In this document: positions 19,429 to 28,327 of the stretch, piece after piece
Layout: each line of letters begins with the position of its first letter
Position numbering within the stretch: the stretch's first letter is position 1
From: an uncultured Raoultella sp.
GTDB lineage: Bacteria; Pseudomonadota; Gammaproteobacteria; Enterobacterales; Enterobacteriaceae
Assembly: GCA_900759445.1 (NCBI GenBank)
Contig: CAAEVH010000004.1
Location: forward strand, 1-64,000
Length of the DNA: 64,000 nt
Direction: 5' to 3'
Notes under the pieces: generated by a model
Database searches by the model: none
Told to the model about the DNA's origin: nothing
Seen by the model: only the letters and a program-made list of their open reading frames with translations
Translations under genes and position numbers: made by a program

Positions 19429-19953
19429 TGTGACACCTTCTAAGCAGAGTTCGTGTCTTTACCAGCGGACTCCTTACTGGCAAGTAGAATACTTCGAGGC
19501 TTACTATAAAAGGCCGTATCAGCAAATTGTTGGCATTCTGCGGATAGCTTGCCCTTTAAAATCGTGGCGCAATAGCAAATTCTTGCTACGCACTTTATTA
19601 AAACATTAGAGACAATCGGGATTACGCGTATTACACGGACATTTTCAAAACAATAAAATATTGCTATTAGCAGAAATCCGTTTTCAAACCACCATCACAA
19701 TTTCATTTTTTTCGCATAGCAAATGATATTTATAATGTCACCAGAAAAAGTGTAAATGTGGAACTAGCATAACTAAATAATCATATTAATGAAATTTAAT
19801 ATACCCATTAAAAACAACAATTTAAAATAATTAATAGCAATTTTATATCACCTTACCTCTATTATTTTTTCACTCTCAATTTCAAGTCAGCCATTCTTTT
19901 TCCTCGCTTCTTTTTATAGTCATGAACATCGGGACAACCCAGGCGAGGTCTTT
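19429..19953. promoter_or_regulatory. Divergent pduF-pduA control region
   Basis: This 525-base, AT-rich region has no convincing gene and must hold the promoters of pduF (minus) and pduA (plus). It carries several copies of TAGCAA: an inverted pair TAGCAA-N4-TTGCTA at 19573-19588, TTGCTATT at 19661-19668 (in a 14-base match to the site beside pocR), TAGCAA at 19717-19722 and AATAGCAA at 19833-19840. These are the best candidates for PocR sites. The core promoter elements could not be fixed. A GCGAGG sequence lies just before the pduA start. Confidence 0.6.
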
Positions 19954-20235
19954 ATGCAACAAGAAGCGTTAGGAATGGTAGAAACCAAAGGCTTGACTGC
20001 AGCCATAGAGGCCGCAGATGCAATGGTGAAGTCAGCCAATGTAATGCTGGTCGGCTACGAAAAAATTGGTTCGGGGCTGGTAACAGTCATTGTCCGCGGC
20101 GATGTTGGCGCAGTCAAAGCAGCAACAGATGCAGGTGCCGCCGCAGCACGTAATGTGGGAGAAGTGAAAGCCGTACACGTCATCCCGCGCCCTCACACCG
20201 ATGTAGAAAAAATCTTACCGAAGGGAATTAGCTAA
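19954..20235 (+). CDS. pduA: Microcompartment shell protein PduA
   Basis: PduA is a major hexameric shell protein of the propanediol-using microcompartment. Its central pore passes 1,2-propanediol while holding back propionaldehyde. The 93-residue protein is a single BMC domain. The pore loop is KIGSG with Ser40, the residue lining the pore in Salmonella PduA. First gene of the operon; its stop overlaps the pduB start. It is closely similar to PduJ, coded at 26156-26431. Confidence 0.97.
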
Positions 20236-21047
20236 TGAGCAGCAATGAGCTGGTTGATCAGATCATGGCGCAGGTGATTGCTCGCGTGGCAACGCCGGAA
20301 CAGCAGGCTATCCCTGAAAATAATCCTCCAACACGAGAAACGGCTATGGCAGAGAAAAGCTGCAGTTTAACGGAGTTTGTCGGTACTGCGATTGGCGACA
20401 CCGTCGGTCTGGTAATCGCCAACGTGGACAGCGCCCTACTGGACGCAATGAAACTTGAAAAACGGTATCGCTCCATTGGCATCCTTGGCGCGCGTACTGG
20501 TGCAGGCCCGCACATCATGGCCGCAGATGAAGCGGTAAAAGCCACCAATACTGAAGTCGTCAGTATTGAGTTGCCACGTGATACCAAAGGCGGCGCGGGT
20601 CACGGTTCGCTGATTATTCTCGGCGGCAACGATGTTTCCGACGTGAAACGCGGAATTGAGGTTGCGCTGAAAGAACTGGATCGCACCTTTGGCGATGTGT
20701 ATGCCAACGAAGCCGGTCACATCGAGATGCAATACACCGCACGCGCCAGCTACGCGCTGGAAAAAGCCTTTGGTGCACCGATTGGCCGTGCCTGTGGCGT
20801 GATCGTCGGCGCCCCGGCATCCGTTGGTGTCCTGATGGCTGATACTGCGCTGAAATCCGCCAACGTGGAAGTTGTGGCCTACAGCTCCCCTGCCCATGGC
20901 ACCAGCTTCAGTAACGAAGCCATTCTGGTCATTTCAGGCGATTCCGGCGCTGTGCGTCAGGCCGTTATCTCCGCCCGCGAAATCGGTAAAACCGTACTCG
21001 GGACCCTCGGCTCAGAACCGAAAAACGATCGTCCGTCCTACATCTGA
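20235..21047 (+). CDS. pduB: Microcompartment shell protein PduB
   Basis: PduB is a trimeric, tandem-BMC shell protein. The 270-residue protein has a short N-terminal extension of about 37 residues before the BMC domains; in Salmonella that extension links the shell to the enzyme core. Met38 is an in-frame internal start giving the shorter PduB'. It overlaps pduA by one base and ends 18 bases before pduC. Confidence 0.96.
   Translation: MSSNELVDQIMAQVIARVATPEQQAIPENNPPTRETAMAEKSCSLTEFVGTAIGDTVGLVIANVDSALLDAMKLEKRYRSIGILGARTGAGPHIMAADEAVKATNTEVVSIELPRDTKGGAGHGSLIILGGNDVSDVKRGIEVALKELDRTFGDVYANEAGHIEMQYTARASYALEKAFGAPIGRACGVIVGAPASVGVLMADTALKSANVEVVAYSSPAHGTSFSNEAILVISGDSGAVRQAVISAREIGKTVLGTLGSEPKNDRPSYI
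20346..21047 (+). other. Internal start for the short shell form PduB'
   Basis: The ATG at 20346 encodes Met38 of PduB and would give a protein of 233 residues without the core-binding extension. Salmonella makes both PduB and PduB' from the matching positions. The upstream sequence CGAGAAACGG is only a weak ribosome site, so the ratio of the two forms here is uncertain. The start codon is seen directly; its use is taken from the known system. Confidence 0.7.
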
Positions 21048-21065
21048 TATCAGTGAGGCTGATTC

Positions 21066-22730
21066 ATGAGATCGAAAAGATTTGAAGCACTGGCGAAGCG
21101 CCCTGTGAATCAGGATGGCTTCGTTAAGGAGTGGATCGAAGAAGGCTTCATTGCGATGGAAAGCCCGAACGACCCTAAACCGTCGATTAAAATCGTCAAC
21201 GGTACAGTCACAGAACTGGACGGCAAATCCGCCAGTGAATTTGACTTAATTGACCATTTCATTGCCCGCTATGGCATTAACCTGGCGCGCGCTGAAGAAG
21301 TCATGGCGATGGACTCAGTAAAACTTGCCAATATGCTTTGCGACCCTAACGTGAAGCGCAAAGACATTGTGCCGCTGACCACCGCAATGACCCCGGCAAA
21401 AATTGTCGAAGTGGTGTCCCATATGAACGTCGTTGAGATGATGATGGCCATGCAGAAAATGCGTGCTCGCCGTACACCGTCTCAGCAGGCGCACGTCACT
21501 AACGTTAAAGATAATCCGGTGCAGATTGCCGCTGATGCGGCTGAAGGCGCCTGGCGCGGATTTGACGAACAGGAAACGACGGTTGCCGTTGCGCGTTATG
21601 CACCCTTTAACGCCATTGCGCTATTAGTCGGCTCACAGGTTGGGCGCCCTGGCGTATTAACCCAGTGCTCGCTGGAAGAAGCGACCGAACTTAAACTCGG
21701 TATGTTAGGCCACACCTGTTATGCGGAAACCATTTCTGTTTATGGTACTGAACCCGTCTTTACCGACGGCGATGACACGCCATGGTCGAAAGGTTTCCTC
21801 GCCTCTTCCTACGCCTCACGCGGTCTGAAAATGCGCTTTACCTCCGGCTCTGGCTCAGAAGTTCAGATGGGTTACGCCGAAGGTAAATCGATGCTTTACC
21901 TTGAAGCCCGCTGTATTTACATCACCAAAGCCGCTGGCGTACAGGGTTTACAAAATGGTTCAGTAAGCTGCATCGGCGTGCCTTCCGCTGTGCCATCAGG
22001 CATTCGTGCGGTGTTAGCTGAAAACCTGATCTGTTCCTCCCTGGATCTGGAGTGTGCCTCCAGTAACGACCAAACCTTTACCCACTCGGATATGCGTCGT
22101 ACTGCCCGCCTGCTGATGCAGTTCCTGCCGGGTACTGACTTCATTTCTTCCGGTTATTCCGCTGTACCGAACTACGACAACATGTTTGCGGGTTCGAACG
22201 AGGATGCTGAAGATTTTGACGACTACAACGTTCTCCAGCGAGACCTCAAGGTAGATGGGGGTCTGCGTCCGGTTCGTGAAGAAGACGTTATCGCCATTCG
22301 TAATAAAGCGGCACGTGCACTGCAGGCCGTCTTTGCCGGGATGGGATTACCGCCAATCACTGATGAAGAAGTGGAAGCGGCGACTTACGCCCACGGTTCG
22401 AAAGATATGCCGGAGCGAAACATCGTTGAAGATATCAAGTTTGCGCAAGAGATCATCAATAAAAACCGTAACGGTCTGGAAGTGGTGAAAGCCCTTGCTC
22501 AGGGCGGGTTTACCGATGTCGCTCAGGACATGCTCAACATCCAGAAAGCCAAGTTAACCGGGGATTATCTGCATACCTCCGCCATTATCGTTGGCGACGG
22601 ACAGGTGCTATCCGCAGTAAATGACGTCAATGACTATGCCGGTCCGGCAACAGGTTATCGCCTACAAGGCGAACGCTGGGAAGAGATCAAAAACATCCCT
22701 GGCGCACTTGATCCCAACGAACTTGGCTAA
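21066..22730 (+). CDS. pduC: Propanediol dehydratase large subunit PduC
   Basis: PduC is the catalytic alpha subunit of the adenosylcobalamin-dependent diol dehydratase, which turns 1,2-propanediol into propionaldehyde inside the microcompartment. The 554-residue protein has the standard length. Visible family segments include the substrate-barrel strand RYAPFNAIALLVGSQVGRPG, the CSLEEATELKLGMLGHTCYA region and FTSGSGSEVQMGYAEGKSML. It acts with PduD and PduE, coded next. Confidence 0.98.
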   Translation: MRSKRFEALAKRPVNQDGFVKEWIEEGFIAMESPNDPKPSIKIVNGTVTELDGKSASEFDLIDHFIARYGINLARAEEVMAMDSVKLANMLCDPNVKRKDIVPLTTAMTPAKIVEVVSHMNVVEMMMAMQKMRARRTPSQQAHVTNVKDNPVQIAADAAEGAWRGFDEQETTVAVARYAPFNAIALLVGSQVGRPGVLTQCSLEEATELKLGMLGHTCYAETISVYGTEPVFTDGDDTPWSKGFLASSYASRGLKMRFTSGSGSEVQMGYAEGKSMLYLEARCIYITKAAGVQGLQNGSVSCIGVPSAVPSGIRAVLAENLICSSLDLECASSNDQTFTHSDMRRTARLLMQFLPGTDFISSGYSAVPNYDNMFAGSNEDAEDFDDYNVLQRDLKVDGGLRPVREEDVIAIRNKAARALQAVFAGMGLPPITDEEVEAATYAHGSKDMPERNIVEDIKFAQEIINKNRNGLEVVKALAQGGFTDVAQDMLNIQKAKLTGDYLHTSAIIVGDGQVLSAVNDVNDYAGPATGYRLQGERWEEIKNIPGALDPNELG

Positions 22731-22740
22731 GGGGTGAAAA

Positions 22741-23415
22741 ATGGAAATCAATGAAAAGCTGCTGCGCCAGATAATTGAAGACGTACTGTCTGAAATGCAA
22801 ACCAGCGACAAACCCGTCTCATTCCGCGCATCGACAGCGGCTAGCGCGCCACAGGCTGCAGCGGCGCAGGGCGACAGCTTTCTGACCGAGATTGGCGAAG
22901 CCAAACAAGGCCAGCTGCAGGACGAAGTGATTATTGCCGTAGGTCCCGCGTTTGGACTGTCGCAAACCGTCAATATCGTAGGGATCCCGCATAAGAACAT
23001 CTTGCGCGAAGTGATTGCGGGTATTGAAGAAGAAGGCATTAAAGCGCGCGTTATCCGCTGCTTTAAATCCTCCGATGTGGCATTTGTCGCCGTGGAAGGT
23101 AACCGTCTGAGCGGTTCCGGGATCTCTATCGGCATCCAGTCAAAAGGCACCACGGTTATCCACCAGCAGGGGTTACCGCCGCTTTCTAACCTGGAGCTGT
23201 TCCCTCAGGCACCGCTTCTGACGCTGGAAACCTATCGTCAGATCGGTAAAAACGCCGCGCGTTATGCCAAGCGTGAATCTCCGCAACCGGTCCCTACTCT
23301 GAATGACCAGATGGCTCGTCCTAAGTACCAGGCGAAATCGGCCATTCTGCACATTAAAGAGACCAAATACGTCGTGACGGGCAAAAACCCGCAGGAACTG
23401 CGCGTGGCGCTTTGA
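22741..23415 (+). CDS. pduD: Propanediol dehydratase medium subunit PduD
   Basis: PduD is the beta subunit of diol dehydratase and helps bind the cobalamin. The 224-residue protein starts with an amphipathic helix ([19 protein letters not shown]) that in Salmonella targets the whole enzyme into the microcompartment. A linker rich in Ala and Gln follows, then the conserved domain beginning around [11 protein letters not shown]. It lies ten bases after pduC. Confidence 0.97.
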   Translation: MEINEKLLRQIIEDVLSEMQTSDKPVSFRASTAASAPQAAAAQGDSFLTEIGEAKQGQLQDEVIIAVGPAFGLSQTVNIVGIPHKNILREVIAGIEEEGIKARVIRCFKSSDVAFVAVEGNRLSGSGISIGIQSKGTTVIHQQGLPPLSNLELFPQAPLLTLETYRQIGKNAARYAKRESPQPVPTLNDQMARPKYQAKSAILHIKETKYVVTGKNPQELRVAL

Positions 23416-23429
23416 TAAAGGATAACTCC

Positions 23430-23948
23430 ATGAATACCGACGCAATTGAATCGATGGTTCGGGATGTGCTGAGCCGGATGAACAGCCTGCAAGGCGAGCC
23501 CGCGACGCCGGCCGCGGCGAGTTCATCAGCACATACCGCGAAAGTCACGGATTACCCTCTCGCGAATAAACATCCTGAGTGGGTAAAAACCGCAACCAAC
23601 AAAACTCTGGATGACTTCACGCTCGAAAATGTTCTGAGCAACAAAGTGACGGCGCAGGACATGCGCATCACCCCTGAAACGCTGCGCCTTCAGGCGGAAA
23701 TCGCCAAAGATGCCGGACGTGACAGGCTGGCGATGAACTTCGAGCGCGCCGCTGAGCTAACCGCTGTACCTGACGATCGCATTCTTGAGATCTACAACGC
23801 GCTGCGCCCATACCGCTCAACGAAAGATGAGCTGATGGCCATCGCCGACGATCTCGAAAATCGTTATCAGGCAAAGATCTGTGCAGCTTTCGTTCGTGAA
23901 GCGGCAGCGCTGTACGTTGAGCGTAAAAAACTCAAAGGCGACGACTAA
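23430..23948 (+). CDS. pduE: Propanediol dehydratase small subunit PduE
   Basis: PduE is the gamma subunit of the dehydratase. The ATG at 23430 gives 172 residues and has AAGGATAA upstream; a TTG at 23412 is also in frame but has no such support. The first residues (NTDAIESMVRDVLSRMNS) resemble the targeting helix of PduD. The rest is the compact helical small-subunit domain with NRYQAKICAAFVREAA near the C-terminus. Confidence 0.96.
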   Translation: MNTDAIESMVRDVLSRMNSLQGEPATPAAASSSAHTAKVTDYPLANKHPEWVKTATNKTLDDFTLENVLSNKVTAQDMRITPETLRLQAEIAKDAGRDRLAMNFERAAELTAVPDDRILEIYNALRPYRSTKDELMAIADDLENRYQAKICAAFVREAAALYVERKKLKGDD

Positions 23949-23963
23949 CTCAGGGACAGGATC

Positions 23964-25796
23964 ATGCGATATATAGCTGGCATTGACATAGGCAACTCAT
24001 CAACGGAAGTCGCTCTGGCTACCCTCGATGAGTCTGGCGCACTGAGCATCACCGGCAGCGCGCTGGCAGAAACCACCGGAATTAAAGGCACATTACGTAA
24101 TGTGTTTGGTATTCAGGAGGCACTTTCGCTGGCAGCAAAAAATGCCGGTATCAATGTCAGCGATATTTCGCTCATCCGCATTAACGAAGCCACCCCGGTC
24201 ATTGGTGACGTCGCGATGGAAACGATAACCGAAACCATCATCACTGAATCCACCATGATCGGCCATAACCCTAAAACGCCGGGCGGCGTCGGATTAGGCG
24301 TTGGCGTCACTATTACGCCGGAAGACCTGCTCAGCCGTCCGGCGGATACGCCCTATATTCTGGTGGTGTCATCGGCCTTTGATTTCGCCGATGTCGCCAC
24401 GATGATTAATGCCTCCGTCCGCGCCGGATACCAGTTAACTGGCGTTATTTTGCAGCAGGACGATGGCGTATTAGTCAGTAATCGTCTGACCCACCCCTTG
24501 CCTATCGTCGATGAAGTCCTTCATATCGACCGCATCCCGTTAGGTATGCTGGCTGCCATTGAGGTCGCAATTCCAGGAAAAGTCATTGAAACGCTTTCTA
24601 ACCCTTACGGGATTGCGACCGTTTTTGGCCTCAACGCCGACGAGACTAAAAACATTGTCCCGATGGCGCGGGCGCTGATCGGCAACCGTTCTGCCGTGGT
24701 TGTGAAAACACCGTCAGGTGATGTGAAAGCACGAGCCATTCCTGCCGGAAATCTGGAGCTACAGTCACAGGGTCGTACCGTACGGGTCGACGTTGCAGCT
24801 GGCGCTGAAGCGATTATGAAAGCGGTTGGCGAATGCCCGAAACTGGATAACGTCATCGGAGAGGCTGGCACCAATATTGGCGGCATGCTGGAGCATGTGC
24901 GCCAGACAATGGCTGAATTAACTAACAAACCCAGCCACGAAATTTTTATTCAGGACCTGCTGGCAGTCGATACCTCGGTTCCCGTCAGCGTGACCGGCGG
25001 GCTAGCCGGTGAGTTCTCGCTGGAACAAGCTGTCGGCATTGCTTCCATGGTGAAATCAGACCGCCTGCAAATGGCGATGATTGCTCAGGAAATCACGCAA
25101 AAGCTCAACATTGACGTCCAGGTTGGCGGCGCCGAAGCCGAAGCTGCCATTCTGGGGGCCTTAACCACCCCCGGCACGACGCGGCCACTGGCTATTCTGG
25201 ACCTCGGTGCAGGATCGACCGATGCCTCCATCATCAACCCGAAAGGCGAAATTATTGCCACGCACCTGGCGGGTGCGGGCGATATGGTCACGATGATTAT
25301 TGCCCGTGAACTGGGGCTGGAAGACCGTTATCTCGCTGAAGAGATCAAAAAGTACCCGCTGGCTAAAGTCGAGAGCTTATTCCATCTTCGCCACGAAGAT
25401 GGCAGCGTCCAGTTCTTCCCTACACCTCTCCCGCCAACGGTTTTTGCCCGCGTATGCGTAGTAAAACCCGATGAACTGGTGCCACTGCCAGGCGAACTGG
25501 CGCTGGAGAAAGTCCGGGCCATTCGCCGCAGCGCTAAGGAACGCGTTTTCGTCACCAACGCACTCAGAGCGCTACGTCAGGTGAGTCCGACCGGGAACAT
25601 TCGGGATATTCCCTTTGTGGTGCTGGTTGGCGGCTCATCCCTGGACTTTGAAGTTCCGCAACTGGTCACCGATGCGCTGGCACACTATCGCCTGGTTGCC
25701 GGGCGCGGCAACATTCGTGGCACCGAAGGTCCGCGCAACGCGGTCGCGACAGGGCTGATTCTCTCCTGGTACAAGGCATTCGCTCATGGAAAGTAA
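23964..25796 (+). CDS. pduG: Diol dehydratase reactivase large subunit PduG
   Basis: PduG is the ATPase subunit of the factor that removes damaged cobalamin from the dehydratase so that fresh cofactor can bind. The 610-residue protein begins with an actin/Hsp70-like phosphate loop (YIAGIDIGNSSTEVALA). A second nucleotide-binding motif lies at ILDLGAGSTDASIINP, near residue 415. Its 3' end overlaps pduH by eleven bases, so the two subunits are likely translated together. Confidence 0.97.
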   Translation: MRYIAGIDIGNSSTEVALATLDESGALSITGSALAETTGIKGTLRNVFGIQEALSLAAKNAGINVSDISLIRINEATPVIGDVAMETITETIITESTMIGHNPKTPGGVGLGVGVTITPEDLLSRPADTPYILVVSSAFDFADVATMINASVRAGYQLTGVILQQDDGVLVSNRLTHPLPIVDEVLHIDRIPLGMLAAIEVAIPGKVIETLSNPYGIATVFGLNADETKNIVPMARALIGNRSAVVVKTPSGDVKARAIPAGNLELQSQGRTVRVDVAAGAEAIMKAVGECPKLDNVIGEAGTNIGGMLEHVRQTMAELTNKPSHEIFIQDLLAVDTSVPVSVTGGLAGEFSLEQAVGIASMVKSDRLQMAMIAQEITQKLNIDVQVGGAEAEAAILGALTTPGTTRPLAILDLGAGSTDASIINPKGEIIATHLAGAGDMVTMIIARELGLEDRYLAEEIKKYPLAKVESLFHLRHEDGSVQFFPTPLPPTVFARVCVVKPDELVPLPGELALEKVRAIRRSAKERVFVTNALRALRQVSPTGNIRDIPFVVLVGGSSLDFEVPQLVTDALAHYRLVAGRGNIRGTEGPRNAVATGLILSWYKAFAHGK

Positions 25797-26136
25797 TCTC
25801 ACCACGCCAGCCATCGTTATCTTCGCCACTGCTGACTGCATTGACGTCTGGAGTGATGTGCTGCTGGGTATTGAAGAAGAAGGGATCCCCTTTGTGATTC
25901 AGGAGAGCTCGTCAACTGACGTTATCCACAACGCATGGCTGGCGGCTTGCCACTCGCCGCTGCTGGTTGGCATTGGCTGTAGTCGCGAAAAACTGGTCGT
26001 GCACTATAAAAACTTACCCACATCAGCGCCACTATTTACGCTGACGTATCAACAAGATAACCATGCCCAACGCAGCATTGGTAATAACGCTGCGCGGCTG
26101 GTTAAAGGCATTCCGTTTCGGGAATGCCACTCATAA
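25786..26136 (+). CDS. pduH: Diol dehydratase reactivase small subunit PduH
   Basis: PduH is the small subunit of the reactivating factor. It resembles the dehydratase medium subunit and swaps with it during reactivation. The 116-residue protein has the family segments [17 protein letters not shown] and [16 protein letters not shown], the latter matching the related [10 protein letters not shown] in PduD. It overlaps pduG and is followed after 19 bases by pduJ. Confidence 0.96.
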   Translation: MESNLTTPAIVIFATADCIDVWSDVLLGIEEEGIPFVIQESSSTDVIHNAWLAACHSPLLVGIGCSREKLVVHYKNLPTSAPLFTLTYQQDNHAQRSIGNNAARLVKGIPFRECHS

Positions 26137-26155
26137 CCCACAGGAGAAAAGCAGT

Positions 26156-26431
26156 ATGAATAACGCACTGGGACTGGTTGAAACAAAAGGGCTCGTCGGC
26201 GCTATTGAAGCCGCTGATGCCATGGTGAAATCCGCAAACGTGCAGTTGGTTGGTTACGAAAAAATCGGCTCAGGCCTTATCACCGTTATGGTTCGCGGCG
26301 ATGTCGGCGCAGTGAAAGCTGCCGTAGATGCAGGAAGCGCTGCAGCAAGCGCCGTTGGCGAGGTGAAATCCTGCCACGTTATCCCGCGTCCGCACAGCGA
26401 CGTTGAAGCCATTTTACCTAAATCCGCATAA
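26156..26431 (+). CDS. pduJ: Microcompartment shell protein PduJ
   Basis: PduJ is an abundant hexameric shell protein, needed with PduA and PduB for closed compartments. It is 91 residues and one BMC domain, nearly the same as PduA over [18 protein letters not shown] and [11 protein letters not shown]. The ATG at 26156 has AGGAGAAAAGC before it. The PduA/PduJ pair looks like an old tandem duplication separated by the dehydratase genes. Confidence 0.96.
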   Translation: MNNALGLVETKGLVGAIEAADAMVKSANVQLVGYEKIGSGLITVMVRGDVGAVKAAVDAGSAAASAVGEVKSCHVIPRPHSDVEAILPKSA

Positions 26432-26455
26432 GTCGTTGCAACCAAGGAGCACAGC

Positions 26456-26920
26456 GTGAAGCAATCACTGGGATTACTTGAAGTTAGTGGTCTGGCATTA
26501 GCCATCAGTTGCGCGGACGTCATGGCGAAAGCCGCCTCCATCACGCTGGTGGGCCTCGAAAAAACCAACGGTTCAGGCTGGATGGTGATCAAGATAATCG
26601 GGGATGTGGCCTCCGTCCAGGCGGCCATTTCCACCGGTGTCAGTTTCGCTGACCAGCGAGATGGACTGGTGGCTCACAAAGTCATATCCAGACCAGGGGA
26701 TGGCATTCTGTCACATAGCATCACCCCGGAGTCTGAGCCAACGCCCGCCCCGACACCGGTCGTACAACATGAAGAGATGACTGAGGATCATGCAGCGCCC
26801 GAAGCGCCGCAAGATGCAGAGTTGATTAGCTGCAATCTGTGTCTTGACCCTGCCTGCCCCCGTCAAAAGGGCGAGCCGCGCTCTCTTTGTCTGCACTCAG
26901 GCAAACGAGGTGAAGCGTGA
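26456..26920 (+). CDS. pduK: Microcompartment shell protein PduK
   Basis: PduK is a minor shell protein. The 154-residue protein has an N-terminal BMC domain (about 1-85), a Pro/Glu-rich linker and a cysteine-rich tail with Cys126, Cys129, Cys134 and Cys145, a pattern suggesting a metal or iron-sulfur site. Translation starts at a GTG preceded by AAGGAGCAC, a good ribosome site. The partner or redox role of the tail is not known to me. Confidence 0.94.
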   Translation: MKQSLGLLEVSGLALAISCADVMAKAASITLVGLEKTNGSGWMVIKIIGDVASVQAAISTGVSFADQRDGLVAHKVISRPGDGILSHSITPESEPTPAPTPVVQHEEMTEDHAAPEAPQDAELISCNLCLDPACPRQKGEPRSLCLHSGKRGEA

Positions 26921-27552
26921 TGGATAAACAGCAACTGGAGACAACGGTCACCAAAGTTTTGGATGAAATGCGTGAGCGCCCTATTCCGCTAGGGATCTCT
27001 AATCGTCATATTCATCTATGCGCTGAAGATTACGACCGCTTGTTTCCCAATCACCCTATTAGTGAGAAAAAAGAGCTGCTGCAGCCCGGACAATATGCAG
27101 CAGACCAGACCGTCACGCTGGTGGGACCAAAAGGTCAGTTAAAAAATGTGCGCTTACTCGGCCCACTGCGTAGCACCAGTCAGGTCGAAATTTCTCGTAC
27201 CGACGCTCGTACGTTGGGAATTGCTGCTCCACTCCGGATGTCAGGCAGTATCGAGGGCACGCCAGGCGTTCGCCTTATCAGTCCATTTGCTGAACTGGAC
27301 TTAGCATCCGGGGTAATCGTCGCCCAACGCCATATCCATATGTCGCCGCTCGATGCCCTAATCCTGCGCGTTTCCCATGGCGATAAAGTTTCTGTTGCCA
27401 TTAATGGCGATGAACGTCGACTGATTTTCGATAACGTCGCCGTACGCGTTTCGCCGGATATGCGCCTTGAAATGCATATCGATACCGACGAAGCCAATGC
27501 TGCGGGCGCAGATAATCCGCAGGCATTTGCCACACTGGTGAGCCCACGATGA
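26920..27552 (+). CDS. pduL: Phosphate propanoyltransferase PduL
   Basis: PduL converts propionyl-CoA and phosphate to propionyl phosphate, recycling CoA inside the microcompartment. The 210-residue protein begins with an amphipathic targeting helix (MDKQQLETTVTKVLDEM). It then has two related domains with zinc-ligand histidines in ISNRHIHLC and VAQRHIHMS. The ATG at 26920 shares one base with the pduK stop; a GTG one codon earlier is less likely. It is unrelated to Pta-type enzymes. Confidence 0.97.
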   Translation: MDKQQLETTVTKVLDEMRERPIPLGISNRHIHLCAEDYDRLFPNHPISEKKELLQPGQYAADQTVTLVGPKGQLKNVRLLGPLRSTSQVEISRTDARTLGIAAPLRMSGSIEGTPGVRLISPFAELDLASGVIVAQRHIHMSPLDALILRVSHGDKVSVAINGDERRLIFDNVAVRVSPDMRLEMHIDTDEANAAGADNPQAFATLVSPR

Positions 27553-28040
27553 ACAACGAACTGCTGCAACGCATTATCGAGGAGGTTGTTTCCCGATTAA
27601 AAAAACGCGCGGAAAGCACGCTCTCGCTTAGCGTCGCGCAGTTACGGGAAATCGAACCACGGACATTGTGCTGCCAGTACTCGTCGCTCCACCTCCTGCA
27701 GGCGGACCTGCCATTGCTGGAGCAAATTGCCGAGGGCTGCGCGGACAACATGTCGGTGGTAACGATCCACGAAGCGCTGGCATGCGGAGTCCGCGTGAAA
27801 ATTTCACTACAACACCGATTGTTACCCGCAATCCCCGTTAGAAAACTCGCGCGTCTGCCTCTGGAGTTCAGTGACGAGCTGGGGCGAATCATCGTTTTGC
27901 ATCCTGACAAACTTCTCAGCTATGCCGACGTCGCCCAACTGAAGGGGGGCGTTCTGGTGCTGCGTCGTCGATGTGTCGTGACGGCTCTGGCTCAGGACGC
28001 CGTCGGTACGCGAAATGTCCAATTAATTAAGCAGGAGTGA
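27549..28040 (+). CDS. pduM: Microcompartment assembly protein PduM
   Basis: PduM is needed for proper microcompartment structure in Salmonella; its molecular role is not settled. The 163-residue protein starts with an amphipathic helix, NNELLQRIIEEVVSRLKKR, like the targeting helices of PduD and PduL. No catalytic motif is visible to me. It overlaps pduL by four bases (ATGA) and is followed after three bases by pduN. Confidence 0.94.
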   Translation: MNNELLQRIIEEVVSRLKKRAESTLSLSVAQLREIEPRTLCCQYSSLHLLQADLPLLEQIAEGCADNMSVVTIHEALACGVRVKISLQHRLLPAIPVRKLARLPLEFSDELGRIIVLHPDKLLSYADVAQLKGGVLVLRRRCVVTALAQDAVGTRNVQLIKQE

Positions 28041-28043
28041 GCT

Positions 28044-28319
28044 ATGCATCTGGCACGGGTTACAGGCGTTGTGGTTTCCACGCAAAAATCCCCATCACTG
28101 GTGGGGAAGAAACTGTTGCTGGTACGTCGGGTGAGTGCGGACGGAGAACTTCCCGCGTCCCCTGTGAGTGGAGATGAAGTCGCGGTTGATTCTGTCGGCG
28201 CTGGAACTGGAGAACTGGTATTACTCAGCAGTGGCTCCAGCGCCAGACACGTTTTTTCCGGCCCTAATGAGGCCATCGATCTGGCTATCGTCGGCATTGT
28301 CGACACGCTTTCTCGTTAG
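28044..28319 (+). CDS. pduN: Microcompartment vertex protein PduN
   Basis: PduN is a pentameric shell protein of the EutN/CcmL family that closes the corners of the compartment. The 91-residue protein has the family features: an N-terminal [28 protein letters not shown], an internal acidic [14 protein letters not shown] and the closing [14 protein letters not shown] sequence lies before the start. Confidence 0.96.
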
Positions 28320-28327
28320 GAGGAACT

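Noticed and set aside
19922..19972. Short upstream frame of 16 codons overlapping the pduA start
   Set aside because: It begins at an ATG covering the pduA ribosome site in another frame and could in theory attenuate translation, but it has no Shine-Dalgarno sequence of its own and no regulatory codon pattern.
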